Shown: positions 54,969 through 63,972 of the stretch, piece by piece
Numbering within the stretch: the stretch's first letter is position 1
Layout: every line of letters starts with the position of its first letter
Notes under the pieces: model-generated
Database searches by the model: none
What the model was told of the DNA's origin: nothing
What the model saw: only the letters and a program-made list of their open reading frames with translations
NCBI GenBank assembly: GCA_936933955.1
Contig: CAKZIN010000094.1
Span: 27,124 to 91,123, forward strand
Length of the DNA: 64,000 nt
Reading direction: 5' to 3'
From: an uncultured Sphingopyxis sp.
Lineage (GTDB): Bacteria > Pseudomonadota > Alphaproteobacteria > Sphingomonadales > Sphingomonadaceae
Translations under genes and position numbers: made by a program

Positions 54969-56786
54969 ATGGCTGACCTCTCCCGCATCCGTAACTTTTC
55001 GATCATCGCGCACATCGACCACGGTAAGTCGACGCTCGCCGACCGGCTGATCCAGCGCACCGGCGGCCTGTCCGACCGCGAGATGACCGCGCAGGTCCTC
55101 GATAATATGGATATCGAGAAGGAGCGCGGAATCACCATCAAGGCGCAGACGGTACGGCTCGACTACACCGCCGCCGACGGGCTCACCTACCAGCTCAACC
55201 TGATGGACACGCCTGGGCACGTCGACTTCGCCTATGAGGTGTCGCGCTCGCTCGCCGCTTGCGAAGGCGCGCTGCTGGTGGTCGACGCGGCGCAGGGGGT
55301 GGAGGCGCAGACGCTCGCCAACGTCTATCAGTCGATCGAGCACGACCACGAGATCGTGCCGGTAATCAACAAGATCGACCTCCCCGCCGCGGACGTGCCC
55401 AAGGTCAAGGCGGAGATCGAGGAGATCATCGGCCTGCCCGCCGACAACGCGGTCGAAACCTCCGCCAAATCGGGCATCGGCATCGACGAGGTGCTGGAGG
55501 CCGTCGTCACCCGCATCCCCCCGCCAAAGGGCAACCGCGACGCGCCGCTGCAAGCGATGCTGGTTGATAGCTGGTACGACCCTTACCTCGGCGTCGTGAT
55601 CCTCGTGCGCGTGATCGACGGCGCGATCCGCAAGGGGCAGAGCGTCAAATTCATGGCCGCCGGCACCACCCACCTCATCGACCGGGTGGGCTGCATGCGC
55701 CCCAAGATCGAACAGCTCGAAGAGCTCGGCCCGGGCGAGATCGGCTTCATCACCGCGCAGATCAAGGACATCGCGCTGGCCCGCGTCGGCGACACCATCA
55801 CCGATGCCAAGCGCCCCGCCACCACCCCGCTCCCCGGCTTCAAGGAAGTGCAGCCGGTGGTCTTCTGCGGGCTTTTCCCGACCGATGCCAACGACTTTGA
55901 AAAGCTGCGCGATTCGATCAGCAAGCTGCGCCTCAACGACGCGAGCTTCACCTTCGAGATGGAGACGAGCGCCGCGCTGGGCTTCGGGTTCCGCTGCGGT
56001 TTCCTGGGATTGCTCCACCTCGAGATCATTCAGGAGCGGCTTTCCCGCGAATATGACCTCGACCTCATCACCACCGCGCCGTCGGTGGTGTACCGGTTGC
56101 ACCTCACCAAGTCGAAGACCGAGGATGCGCATACGATCGAGCTGCACAACCCCGCGGACATGCCCGATCCCAACCGTATCGATGTGATCGAGGAACCGTG
56201 GATCGAAGCGACGATCTATGTGCCCGACGAATATCTCGGCGCGATCCTTAAGTTGTGCCAGGACCGCCGCGGCATCCAGAAGCAGCTCACCTACGTCGGC
56301 GGGCGCGCGCAGCTGGTCTATGAATTGCCGCTCAACGAAGTGGTGTTCGATTTTTACGACCGGTTGAAGAGCATCAGCCGCGGTTACGCGAGCTTCGACT
56401 ACCATCAAATCGGGCACCGCGAGGGCGACCTCGTCAAGATGAGCATCCTCGTCAACAACGAGGCGGTCGACGCGCTCAGCATGATCGTCCACCGCGGCAC
56501 CGCCGAAGCCCGCGGCCGCGGCATGTGCGAGCGGCTGAAGGACCTGATCCCGCGCCACCTGTTCAAGATTCCGATCCAGGCAGCGATCGGTGGCAAGGTC
56601 ATCGCCCGCGAAACCATCGCCGCGCTCAGGAAGGACGTCACCGCCAAATGCTACGGTGGCGACATTACCCGCAAGAAGAAGCTGCTGGAAAAGCAGAAGG
56701 AAGGCAAAAAGCGCATGCGCGAATACGGCAGCGTGCAAATCCCGCAGGAAGCCTTCATCGCTGCGCTGCGGATGGGGGAGGAGTAG
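54969..56786 (+). CDS. lepA: Elongation factor 4 (LepA)
   Basis: LepA is a ribosome-associated translational GTPase. The 605-residue protein has the G1 motif AHIDHGKS (residues 14-21), [17 protein letters not shown] and NKIDL. The C-terminal LepA-specific end includes [38 protein letters not shown] 54969 gives the family-length N-terminus; an in-frame ATG at 54930 would add 13 residues. Confidence 0.97.
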   Translation: MADLSRIRNFSIIAHIDHGKSTLADRLIQRTGGLSDREMTAQVLDNMDIEKERGITIKAQTVRLDYTAADGLTYQLNLMDTPGHVDFAYEVSRSLAACEGALLVVDAAQGVEAQTLANVYQSIEHDHEIVPVINKIDLPAADVPKVKAEIEEIIGLPADNAVETSAKSGIGIDEVLEAVVTRIPPPKGNRDAPLQAMLVDSWYDPYLGVVILVRVIDGAIRKGQSVKFMAAGTTHLIDRVGCMRPKIEQLEELGPGEIGFITAQIKDIALARVGDTITDAKRPATTPLPGFKEVQPVVFCGLFPTDANDFEKLRDSISKLRLNDASFTFEMETSAALGFGFRCGFLGLLHLEIIQERLSREYDLDLITTAPSVVYRLHLTKSKTEDAHTIELHNPADMPDPNRIDVIEEPWIEATIYVPDEYLGAILKLCQDRRGIQKQLTYVGGRAQLVYELPLNEVVFDFYDRLKSISRGYASFDYHQIGHREGDLVKMSILVNNEAVDALSMIVHRGTAEARGRGMCERLKDLIPRHLFKIPIQAAIGGKVIARETIAALRKDVTAKCYGGDITRKKKLLEKQKEGKKRMREYGSVQIPQEAFIAALRMGEE

Positions 56787-56873
56787 GCCTCACCCCTCCG
56801 CTCGGTGCCGTTACGGGAGTCGTGCAAACCGTAGAACGGTCGCATTTTTCGCGCTGTCGCAAGGTTGCTAAGC

Positions 56874-58028
56874 TCACGCCTTTCGGACGGCCGCTAGCCC
56901 CCGCTCGAGATCGGCAATGAGGTCGTCGGGCGATTCCAGTCCCACCGAGAGGCGGAGGAGCCCCGGTGCGATGCCCGCTTCGGATTGCGCTTCGGGGCTC
57001 ATGCCGCGGTGGGTCATGGTGGCGGGGGTGCAGATCAGCGTTGCGAAGCCGCCGAGTGAAGAGGCGAGGGTGATGAGGCGGAGTTCGCCCACCAGCGCCT
57101 TGGCGGCAGGGAGGCCATCGGCAAGCTCAAAGCTCAGCAGAAACCCGCCGCCCGACTGCTGGCCTTCGAGCGCTGTTGCGCCGTTGACGCGCGGATAGTT
57201 GACCGCGGCGACCTCGGGCCGCCCGGCCAGCCAGTTGGCGATGGCCGACGCGGTCGCCTCCTGCCGGTCGAGCCTTAGCGGCAGGGTGCGCAGGCCGCGC
57301 AGCACCAGCGCCGCGTCGTGCGGAGAGGCGACGAGCCCGCTCGCGTTCGCCCACCAGCACAGTCGGTCAACCAGCCCCAGATCGCGCGCGATCAGCGCTC
57401 CGCCAAGCGCGTCGGCATGGCCGTTGAGTATCTTGGTGGTCGAGTGCAGCACCAGGTCACAGCCGAGTTCGAGCGGTCGCTGGCGCAGCGGGGACATCAG
57501 CGTGTTGTCGGCGATGACCAGCGCGCCCTTCGCGGAGGCAGCGCGGGCTCTGTCAGCAAGGTCGACGATGCGCAGCAGCGGGTTGCTGGGGCTTTCGAGC
57601 CACAGCATCTCTACTCCATCGGCGATGGCCGCGTCGAAGGCGGCGTCGTCGCGCTGGTCGACGAAAGTGGCGCGAAGCTTGCCCTGCGTGGCGAGCGCGT
57701 CGAGCAGGCGGTAGGTGCCACCGTAACAGTCGTGCGGTGCGACCACCCGCGCACCCGCTGGGAGCAGCGTCAGCGCCAGCATCGCTGCCGCTTGCCCGCT
57801 CGGCGTCACGACGCCGCCGGCGCCGCGCTCCAATCGCGCGAGCCGCTCCACAAGAGCGTCGCGATTGGGGCTGGCGGAGCGGAGATAGTCGACTGCAGGC
57901 TTGGTCTCGGGATCGTCCCAGCGGTAAGCGTCGGACACGTGCAGCGGCGGCACGACAGCGCCCAGCGCCATCTCCGCCTCGGTGCGCGCGGCGGCGACGA
58001 TGGTGGCGGGATCGAGGGCACGGCTCAC
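56874..58028 (-). CDS. Cystathionine gamma-synthase-like PLP enzyme
   Basis: This trans-sulfuration family enzyme is 384 residues long. The Schiff-base Lys199 lies in HSTTKILNGHADALGG, with PHDCYGGTYRL and ESPSNPLLRIVD around the cofactor site. Together with metX it should turn activated homoserine into cystathionine or homocysteine for methionine synthesis. The exact sulfur donor cannot be told. The GTG start at 58028 overlaps the metX stop (GTGA). Confidence 0.9.
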   Translation of the reverse strand: MSRALDPATIVAAARTEAEMALGAVVPPLHVSDAYRWDDPETKPAVDYLRSASPNRDALVERLARLERGAGGVVTPSGQAAAMLALTLLPAGARVVAPHDCYGGTYRLLDALATQGKLRATFVDQRDDAAFDAAIADGVEMLWLESPSNPLLRIVDLADRARAASAKGALVIADNTLMSPLRQRPLELGCDLVLHSTTKILNGHADALGGALIARDLGLVDRLCWWANASGLVASPHDAALVLRGLRTLPLRLDRQEATASAIANWLAGRPEVAAVNYPRVNGATALEGQQSGGGFLLSFELADGLPAAKALVGELRLITLASSLGGFATLICTPATMTHRGMSPEAQSEAGIAPGLLRLSVGLESPDDLIADLERGLAAVRKA

Positions 58029-59038
58029 GCGGAGACCTCCAGCCAGCGGGTGACGAGCGGCGCGAAACAAGCGGGCTCTTTCAGGAAAAAGTCGTGGCCG
58101 TAGAGGCTGTCGAACAGTTCAAGCTGTGTGGGGCCGCCCAGTTGACCGGCAAGCGTGCGAAGGCTCGCGGGGGGAACGATCTGGTCACTGGTCGAGCCGA
58201 TCACCAGCGTCGGCGCGGCGATACACGCGGGATCGACGCAGTGGCGGTCGATCGAAGCGGACAGCGACAGATAGCGTTCGGGGCTCATCCGCGTGACGAA
58301 GGCGTGGCCGCGCGCGGCGAGGTAGTCGCCCGCATCGGAGCGGGCGAGCGGCGCGTCGCTGGTGAGGCTGCCTTCAAAGCGCGCCTCGAACTCGTCCGGC
58401 GTGCGATAGCCGAGCATCGCCAGCCCGCGGGCGATCGCCAGCGCTTCCTCGGCGCGGCCAGTCTCCAGGCCGAGCGCCACGACCCGGCGTTGCAGCTCTC
58501 GCGCGGCGGTGGCGGCGGGGTGAGGGCGCGCGGGTGCGGAGACGAGCACCAGCTGCGACACGCGCTCGGGCGCCAGCTCTGCCAGCGCGAGCGCGACCAT
58601 CCCACCGTAGGAGGCGCCGACCACCGCGACCGGCTGGCAAACGCCACAGGCATCGAGCGCTGCGAAGATCGACCGCGCCTGATCGTGGGTCGAGGGCGCG
58701 ACCTTTCCGCGCGGATCCGCGGCGAAGTCTACGCCGATGACGTGGTGCCGCGCCGGGTCGACAGCGCCGTCGGGCTCCACCAGCCCGGGCCACCAGCCGG
58801 GCGCGCTGCCGCCTGCGTTCAGCAGCTCGGCATCGGCGGAAATGCCACCCAGCACCAGCACCGGCGGCGCGGCGGGGTCACCCCAGCGCAGTGCGCGCAC
58901 CTCGCATGGAAAGGACGCGACGGTTGCATGGACGGTGGAGCGGCGGCGGGCAGGCGCGCCTGCTTCGATCGGAGAGGGCTCGGTCGCTGCGGACACACTG
59001 CTCGGATGAGCGTCAAGAAACTGAACCGCCGCGCGCAT
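58025..59038 (-). CDS. metX: Homoserine O-acyltransferase (MetX-type alpha/beta-hydrolase fold)
   Basis: MetX-fold enzymes acylate homoserine in methionine synthesis; some use succinyl-CoA. The 337-residue protein has the nucleophile Ser143 in VVGASYGGMVAL, the Asp in GSTSDQIVPP and the His in LYGHDFFLKE. Its LVLGGISADAE motif (GGISA rather than GLS) recalls the succinyl-specific group known from Xanthomonas; that specificity is inference. ATG 59038 has GGAG five bases upstream. A structured leader precedes it, so control by S-adenosylmethionine is likely. Confidence 0.88.
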   Translation of the reverse strand: MRAAVQFLDAHPSSVSAATEPSPIEAGAPARRRSTVHATVASFPCEVRALRWGDPAAPPVLVLGGISADAELLNAGGSAPGWWPGLVEPDGAVDPARHHVIGVDFAADPRGKVAPSTHDQARSIFAALDACGVCQPVAVVGASYGGMVALALAELAPERVSQLVLVSAPARPHPAATAARELQRRVVALGLETGRAEEALAIARGLAMLGYRTPDEFEARFEGSLTSDAPLARSDAGDYLAARGHAFVTRMSPERYLSLSASIDRHCVDPACIAAPTLVIGSTSDQIVPPASLRTLAGQLGGPTQLELFDSLYGHDFFLKEPACFAPLVTRWLEVSA

Positions 59039-59187
59039 ACGCACTCCAATCGTCGGGCGATGCGCGGGGGCTGAAGGCAATCCGAACCTTTGCCACCTGG
59101 CCGCATCGCCCCATGTCGGGACCGCCACCTTGCCCGGATGAGGCAGGTTGGCGTGGACCAGCAAGCGCCGGCCCACTCTGGATGCAA
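59033..59187 (-). promoter_or_regulatory. Candidate SAM-I/SAM-IV-like riboswitch in the metX leader
   Basis: Reading the minus strand, P1 pairs TTGCATC (59187-59181) with GATGCGG (59107-59101). Inside it come CAGAG and a 10-bp P2 with GCTT loop. CGCCAACC (compare CGGCAACC of SAM-I/SAM-IV) and P3 (CCTGCC/GGGCAAGG) follow. AGGTGGC (compare GGTGC) and a small P4 (TCCC/GGGG) complete the core. Downstream, CGCATCGCCC (59064-59055) can pair with the 3' P1 strand, or GCGCAT can pair with the start region ATGCGC (59038-59033). That gives a two-state switch over the ribosome site. The position before metX fits. P2 lacks the kink-turn and pseudoknot loop of SAM-I, so the class is open. Confidence 0.55.
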
Positions 59188-59232
59188 GGTCGCCACCTTC
59201 GTCGCTAAAACGCCCGCGACAACCTCGGGCCG

Positions 59233-59261
59233 TCTATCGCGAGCAACCGCCCAGAGGTCAA
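59233..59261 (-). promoter_or_regulatory. Possible sigma-70 promoter of the metX operon
   Basis: TTGACC (59261-59256) and GATAGA (59238-59233) are 17 bases apart on the minus strand. This would start RNA near 59226, about 40 bases before the aptamer and 188 before metX. The -10 match is poor. The rest of the 331-bp gap between metX and the acyl-CoA dehydrogenase gene shows nothing else I recognise. Confidence 0.35.
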
Positions 59262-59369
59262 GCGGCAGGCTTGACGCGAACGTAAACGTCAGCTTGTGTG
59301 TGCCTCAAGCGGGCAAGCAGATCCGCATCGCGCCCACGAGACGGCGCCTAATCCGGAGAGATTGCCGCC

Positions 59370-60524
59370 ATGTCGCTCGATCAGCTGTGCCGCACTGCCT
59401 ACACCGAGGATCACGAGGCGTTCCGCCATTCGGTGCGCGCGTTCCTCGAGCGCGAGATCGCGCCCCACGCCGCCGAATGGCAGGAGGCGGGGATCGTCCC
59501 CAAATCGGTGTGGCCCAAGGCGGGTGCGGTGGGAATGCTGTGCCCGACGGTGCCCGAGGAGTACGGCGGGCTCGGGCTCGATTTCGGCTACAATGCGATC
59601 GTCGATGAGGAGAGCGCGTACAACGGTCGCGTGACGACGGGCTTCTCGCTCCAGTCGGACATCGTCGTGAATTACCTCGTCCAATATGGCAGCGAGGAGC
59701 AGAAGCGGCACTGGCTTCCCAAAATGGTGTCGGGCGAGGTCGTCACCGCCATCGCGATGACCGAACCGGGCACCGGTTCCGACCTTCAGGGGATGCGCAC
59801 GACCGCGAAGAAGGACGGCAATCACTACGTCATCAACGGGTCGAAAACCTACATCACCAACGGCCAGAACGCCGACCTCATCCTCGTCTGCGCCAAGACC
59901 GACACCGAGGTGCAGCCCGCGTGGAAGGGCGTGTCGATCATCCTCGTCGAAGCCGATCGCGAAGGCTTCCAGCGCGGCCGCAACCTCGACAAGATCGGCC
60001 AGGACGAGGCGGATACGTCGGAGCTGTTCTTCAACGACGTGCGCGTACCGATCACCAACTGCCTCGGCGAAGAGGGCAAGGGCTTCATTTATCTGATGAG
60101 CGAGCTGCCGCAGGAGCGGCTGTCGATCGCCGTCTCCGCGCAAGCCTCGGCGCAACGCGCGTTCGACGACACGGTCGAATTTACCCGCGACCGCAAGGCG
60201 TTCGGTAAGCCGATCCTCGATTTCCAGAACACGCGCTTTGTGCTCGCCGACCTCAAGGCGAAGCTGCAGGTCGGCTGGGCGCACCTCGACTGGGCGCTGG
60301 CGCGGCACCTCAAGCGCGAGCTGACCCCGGAGGAGGGCGCCGCGGCCAAGCTGTGGCATACCGACCTCCAGTGGGAGGTGATGGACAAATGCCTCCAGCT
60401 GCACGGCGGCGCGGGTTACATGAACGAATATCCCATTGCCCGCGCCTGGCGCGGCGCGCGCGTCACCCGCATCTTCGGCGGCACCAACGAGATCATGAAG
60501 GAACTGATCGGGCGCAAGCTGTAG
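59370..60524 (+). CDS. Acyl-CoA dehydrogenase
   Basis: The 384-residue flavoenzyme catalyses the first step of beta-oxidation. Signatures are present: TAIAMTEPGTGSDLQGMRTTA, RKAFGKPILDFQNTRFVLAD, QLHGGAGYMNEYPIARAWRGARVTRIFGGTNEIMKELIGRKL, with a catalytic-type Glu near GGTNEIM. A GGAG ribosome-binding site precedes ATG 59370. It is grouped with a thiolase and a hydroxyacyl-CoA dehydrogenase-like SDR. Confidence 0.94.
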   Translation: MSLDQLCRTAYTEDHEAFRHSVRAFLEREIAPHAAEWQEAGIVPKSVWPKAGAVGMLCPTVPEEYGGLGLDFGYNAIVDEESAYNGRVTTGFSLQSDIVVNYLVQYGSEEQKRHWLPKMVSGEVVTAIAMTEPGTGSDLQGMRTTAKKDGNHYVINGSKTYITNGQNADLILVCAKTDTEVQPAWKGVSIILVEADREGFQRGRNLDKIGQDEADTSELFFNDVRVPITNCLGEEGKGFIYLMSELPQERLSIAVSAQASAQRAFDDTVEFTRDRKAFGKPILDFQNTRFVLADLKAKLQVGWAHLDWALARHLKRELTPEEGAAAKLWHTDLQWEVMDKCLQLHGGAGYMNEYPIARAWRGARVTRIFGGTNEIMKELIGRKL

Positions 60525-60526
60525 AC

Positions 60527-60625
60527 CTCCCCTCCCGCGTGCGGGAGGGGCTGGGGGTGGGCGCGGAGCCGCTGACGTTGGTGTCTCCTGCGCACCCCCG
60601 ACCCCTCCTGCAAGCGGGAGGGGAG
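60527..60625. repeat. About 100-bp palindromic element, copy B
   Basis: This element of 99 bp has the ends CTCCCCTCCCGC and GCGGGAGGGGAG of copy A. It starts two bases after the acyl-CoA dehydrogenase stop and ends 40 bp before the thiolase start. The two hairpins could work as a partial terminator or an RNA-stability element between the two genes. Confidence 0.85.
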
Positions 60626-60665
60626 ATGAGCCGCCCTCGCAATTCGTTTAGAAAGGACTCAACCC

Positions 60666-61838
60666 ATGCCCACCGCTTACATCGTCGACGCCGTCCGCAC
60701 CGCGGGGGGCAAGCGTGGGGGCAAGCTCGCGGGCTGGCACCCGGTGGATATGGCGGCGGCGACGCTCGACTTCCTCGTCGAGCGGACCGGAGTCGACGGG
60801 CAGCGCATCGATGACGTGATCATGGGCTGCGTCATCCAGGGCGGGCAGCAGTCGCTGCAGGTCGGGCGCAATGCGGTGCTCGCATCCAAGCGGCTGGGTG
60901 AGAAGGTCCCTGCGGTGACCATCGATCGCCAGTGCGGCTCCTCGCAGCAGGCGATGCAATTCGCGGCGCAGGCGGTGATGTCAGGCACGCAGGACATGGT
61001 CATCGCCGCGGGCGTCGAGAGCATGACGCGCGTGCCGATGGGCTCCACCGCAATGCTGTTCGCCAAGGAAGGGCTCGGCACCTACAAATCCCCGGGGCTA
61101 GAGGAGAAGTATCCGGGCGTCCAGTGGTCGCAGTTCATGGGCGCCGAAATGCTGGTAAAGAAGCACGGCTTCAGCAAGGAGCAGCTCGACCAGTTCGCGC
61201 TCGAAAGCCACCAGAAGGCCAAGGCCGCGACCGAAAGCGGCGCGTTCGAGCGCGAGATCGTGCCGCTCGAGATCGAAACCCCCGACGGCCCGCAGACGCA
61301 CAAGGTGGACGAGGGCATCCGCTTCGATGCGACGCTCGAGGGCATCGCCAGCGTCAAGCTGCTGGCCGAGGGCGGGGCGATCACCGCCGCCAACGCTTCG
61401 CAGATCTGCGACGGGGCGAGCGCGGTGCTGATCGTTTCGGAGCAGGCGCTCAAGGAGCATGGCCTCACGCCGCTCGCCCGCATCCATAACGTCACGGTCA
61501 CCGCGGGCGACCCGGTGATCATGCTCGAAGAGCCGCTGTTCGCTACCGACCGCGCGCTGCAACGCGCCGGCATGAAGATCGACGACATCGACCTTTATGA
61601 AGTGAACGAAGCGTTCGCGCCGGTGCCGCTTGCCTGGGCGAAGCATGTCGGCGCCGACCCGTCGCGGATGAACGTCCACGGCGGTGCGATCGCGCTCGGC
61701 CACCCCCTCGGCGCGAGCGGCACCAAGCTGATGGCGACGCTGCTCAATGCGCTGCGGGTGCAGGACAAACGCTATGGGCTGCAGACGATGTGCGAAGGCG
61801 GCGGCGTCGCCAACGTGACCATCGTCGAGCGTTGCTGA
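60666..61838 (+). CDS. Acetyl-CoA C-acyltransferase (thiolase)
   Basis: The 390-residue thiolase cleaves 3-oxoacyl-CoA or condenses two acyl-CoAs. The acyl-accepting Cys90 lies in IDRQCGSSQQA. NEAFAPV, the His in GGAIALGHPLGASG and the second Cys in MCEGGGVANVTI complete the active site. It lies between two copies of the palindromic element and is probably the beta-oxidation thiolase of this cluster. Confidence 0.94.
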   Translation: MPTAYIVDAVRTAGGKRGGKLAGWHPVDMAAATLDFLVERTGVDGQRIDDVIMGCVIQGGQQSLQVGRNAVLASKRLGEKVPAVTIDRQCGSSQQAMQFAAQAVMSGTQDMVIAAGVESMTRVPMGSTAMLFAKEGLGTYKSPGLEEKYPGVQWSQFMGAEMLVKKHGFSKEQLDQFALESHQKAKAATESGAFEREIVPLEIETPDGPQTHKVDEGIRFDATLEGIASVKLLAEGGAITAANASQICDGASAVLIVSEQALKEHGLTPLARIHNVTVTAGDPVIMLEEPLFATDRALQRAGMKIDDIDLYEVNEAFAPVPLAWAKHVGADPSRMNVHGGAIALGHPLGASGTKLMATLLNALRVQDKRYGLQTMCEGGGVANVTIVERC

Positions 61839-61844
61839 CTTATT

Positions 61845-61945
61845 CTCCCCTCCCCTTCAGGGGAGGGGCTGGGGGTGGGGTCTCTCGACGAGGCGCCGAG
61901 CTAGGCCGCACCACCCCACCCCAACCCTTCCCCCGAAGGGGAGGG
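61845..61945. repeat. About 100-bp palindromic element, copy C (variant)
   Basis: This 101-bp element has the same architecture as copies A and B. Its left end is CTCCCCTCCCC, then CTGGGGGTGGGG; on the right CACCCCACCCC and GAAGGGGAGGG follow. It differs in the end hairpins (loop TTCA and GAA) and in the centre. It starts seven bases after the thiolase stop. Confidence 0.75.
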
Positions 61946-61966
61946 TGCTAACCTGAGAGGACATAC

Positions 61967-62749
61967 ATGAAACTCGACAACAACATCGCTGCGGTGGTTA
62001 CCGGCGCGGCCTCCGGCCTTGGTGCCGCCACTGCTCGCGCGCTTGCCGCAAAGGGCGTCAAGGTCGCCATTTTCGACCTGCAGCAGGAAAAAGGCGAAGC
62101 GCTCGCGGCGGAGATCGGCGGCGTGTTTTGCGAAGTGAACGTCACCGACGATGCTTCGGTCGACGCGGGTTTTGCAAAGGCGCGCGCCGCGCACGGTCAG
62201 GAGCGCATCCTCGTCAACTGCGCCGGCACCGGCAACGCGATCAAGACCGCTAGCCGTTCCAAGACCGACGGCAGCATCAAGAGCTTCCCGCTCGACGCGT
62301 TCAACTGGATCATTCAGATCAACCTCGTCGGCACCTTCCGCTGCATCGCCAAGTCGGCGGCGGGGATGCTGACGCTCGACCCGATGGAGGACGGCGAACG
62401 CGGCGCGATCGTCAACACCGCGAGCGTCGCGGCAGAAGACGGACAGATCGGCCAGGCGGCCTATTCGGCGTCTAAAAGCGGCGTCGTCGGCATGACCCTC
62501 CCCATCGCGCGCGACCTGATGAGCGAAGGCATCCGCGTCAACACGATCCTGCCGGGGATCTTCAACACGCCGCTGATGAACGCCGCGCCCCCCGCGGTGA
62601 AGGAAGCGCTGGCGCAGTCGGTGCCCTTCCCCAAGCGGCTCGGCAACCCCGAGGAATATGCGCAGCTCGCGCTGACGATGATCGAGTGCGGCTATTTCAA
62701 CGGCGAGGACGTGCGCCTCGACGGCGCGATCCGCATGGCCCCGCGCTGA
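61967..62749 (+). CDS. SDR family, 3-hydroxyacyl-CoA dehydrogenase type II-like
   Basis: This short-chain dehydrogenase of 260 residues has TGAASGLGAATARAL, NCAGTGNAIKT, the catalytic NTASVAAEDGQIGQAAYSASKSGV and the NTILPGIFNTPLM loop. These match the type II 3-hydroxyacyl-CoA dehydrogenase (HSD10-like) group. With the acyl-CoA dehydrogenase and thiolase upstream it completes a beta-oxidation set. The hydratase is not seen nearby. Confidence 0.9.
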   Translation: MKLDNNIAAVVTGAASGLGAATARALAAKGVKVAIFDLQQEKGEALAAEIGGVFCEVNVTDDASVDAGFAKARAAHGQERILVNCAGTGNAIKTASRSKTDGSIKSFPLDAFNWIIQINLVGTFRCIAKSAAGMLTLDPMEDGERGAIVNTASVAAEDGQIGQAAYSASKSGVVGMTLPIARDLMSEGIRVNTILPGIFNTPLMNAAPPAVKEALAQSVPFPKRLGNPEEYAQLALTMIECGYFNGEDVRLDGAIRMAPR

Positions 62750-62774
62750 TGGGAGGCCGGGGTGCTGCGCTGCG

Positions 62775-63972
62775 CTAGGGCGCTCGCGGCACCGGCAGGT
62801 GGGGTGGGTTGGGGCGAGTGAACAACCGCCCCCGCTCGCCCCACAACAACACCGCGAGCGCGGTCGACCCGGCGATCAGATAGCCGATCGCCAGCGGGAG
62901 GGTCGTTCCGTCATAGGCTCCCCCAATCCAGGCGCCGACCCCCGCCGACAGCAGCGTGCGGACGCTGTTCTGGAAGGATGACGCGCTGCCCGCTTCGCGC
63001 CCGAACGGCTCCATCGCGATCGAGCTGCTGTTGGCGCCGATGAAGCCCATCATCGCCATGTTGAGCGTGACGATGCCGACGAACATCCACATCGTCTCCC
63101 CCGCCAGCGCGAAATAGATCTGCACGCATGATAGCACGATGAAGGCGCAGATGGCGGTGTGGCTCACCCGCCGTGCACCAAAACGCATGACCAGCCGCGA
63201 GTTGGTGAAGTTCGCAACCGCAATTCCCGTCGCGACCACCGCGAAAACGTAAGGAAAGATCGCCTCCGCCCGAAAGGTGCGGGCGATGATCTGCTGCGCG
63301 CTGTTGAGGAAGCCGAAGTTGGCGCCGATCGCGACGCTCGAGGCGACCATGTAGGCGACCGCACTGCGGTGGGTGGCAACATCGCGCCAAGCTGCAAGCA
63401 AAGGTCCGAAAGCGAGCGGGCGCGCATCCTCGGGCCGCATGGTTTCGGGAAGGCGGAGCATCACCCAACCGAGCATCGCCGCGCCCATCAGCGCCAGGAA
63501 ACCGAATATTGCGGGCCAGGCTGCTACGCGCAGGATCGCCTGGCCCAGCGTCGGCGCAATGATCGGCACGACCATGAAGATGAGGAAGATGAGGCTCATC
63601 ATTCGGGCCATCGAATCGCCTGACGTCCGGTCGCGCACCACCGCGGTGGCCACTACCCCGATGGCCGCGGCCATCAGCCCGTGGACGAAACGCATTGCCA
63701 GCATCGCCTCCCAAGACGGGGCAAAGGCAGAGGCGAGCCCGGCGAGGATGTAGCCGATCAGGCTTCCGAGGATCACCGGTCGCCGGCCGAAACGGTCGGA
63801 CAGTGGCCCGTGGATCAGCGAGCCGACCCCCAACCCGATGAAATAGAGCGTGATGATCCGCTGCTGCGCATTGGCGGTGGGCGCGCCGAGGTCGCCTGCA
63901 ATCTGCGGCAGGGCGGGCAGCATGGCGTCGATGGCCAGCGCATTGAGCGCCATCATCAGCGCCATCATCGCC
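62775..63972 (-). CDS. Bcr/CflA-type multidrug MFS transporter (5' truncated at contig end)
   Basis: The protein has twelve-segment MFS topology and the family motifs MALNALAIDAMLPALPQIAGDLG near the front, then GPLSDRFGRRPVILGSLIG. It would export drugs by proton antiport. The first visible Met codons lie just inside the window edge, in the middle of the first membrane segment. Relatives start some 15-25 residues earlier, so the true start is lost beyond 63972, where adapter sequence begins. Confidence 0.88.

Noticed and set aside
59039..59176. In-frame 46-residue N-terminal extension of metX
   Set aside because: It overlaps the proposed aptamer, and ATG 59038 has its own ribosome-binding site. 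The extension has no family counterpart I can recall.
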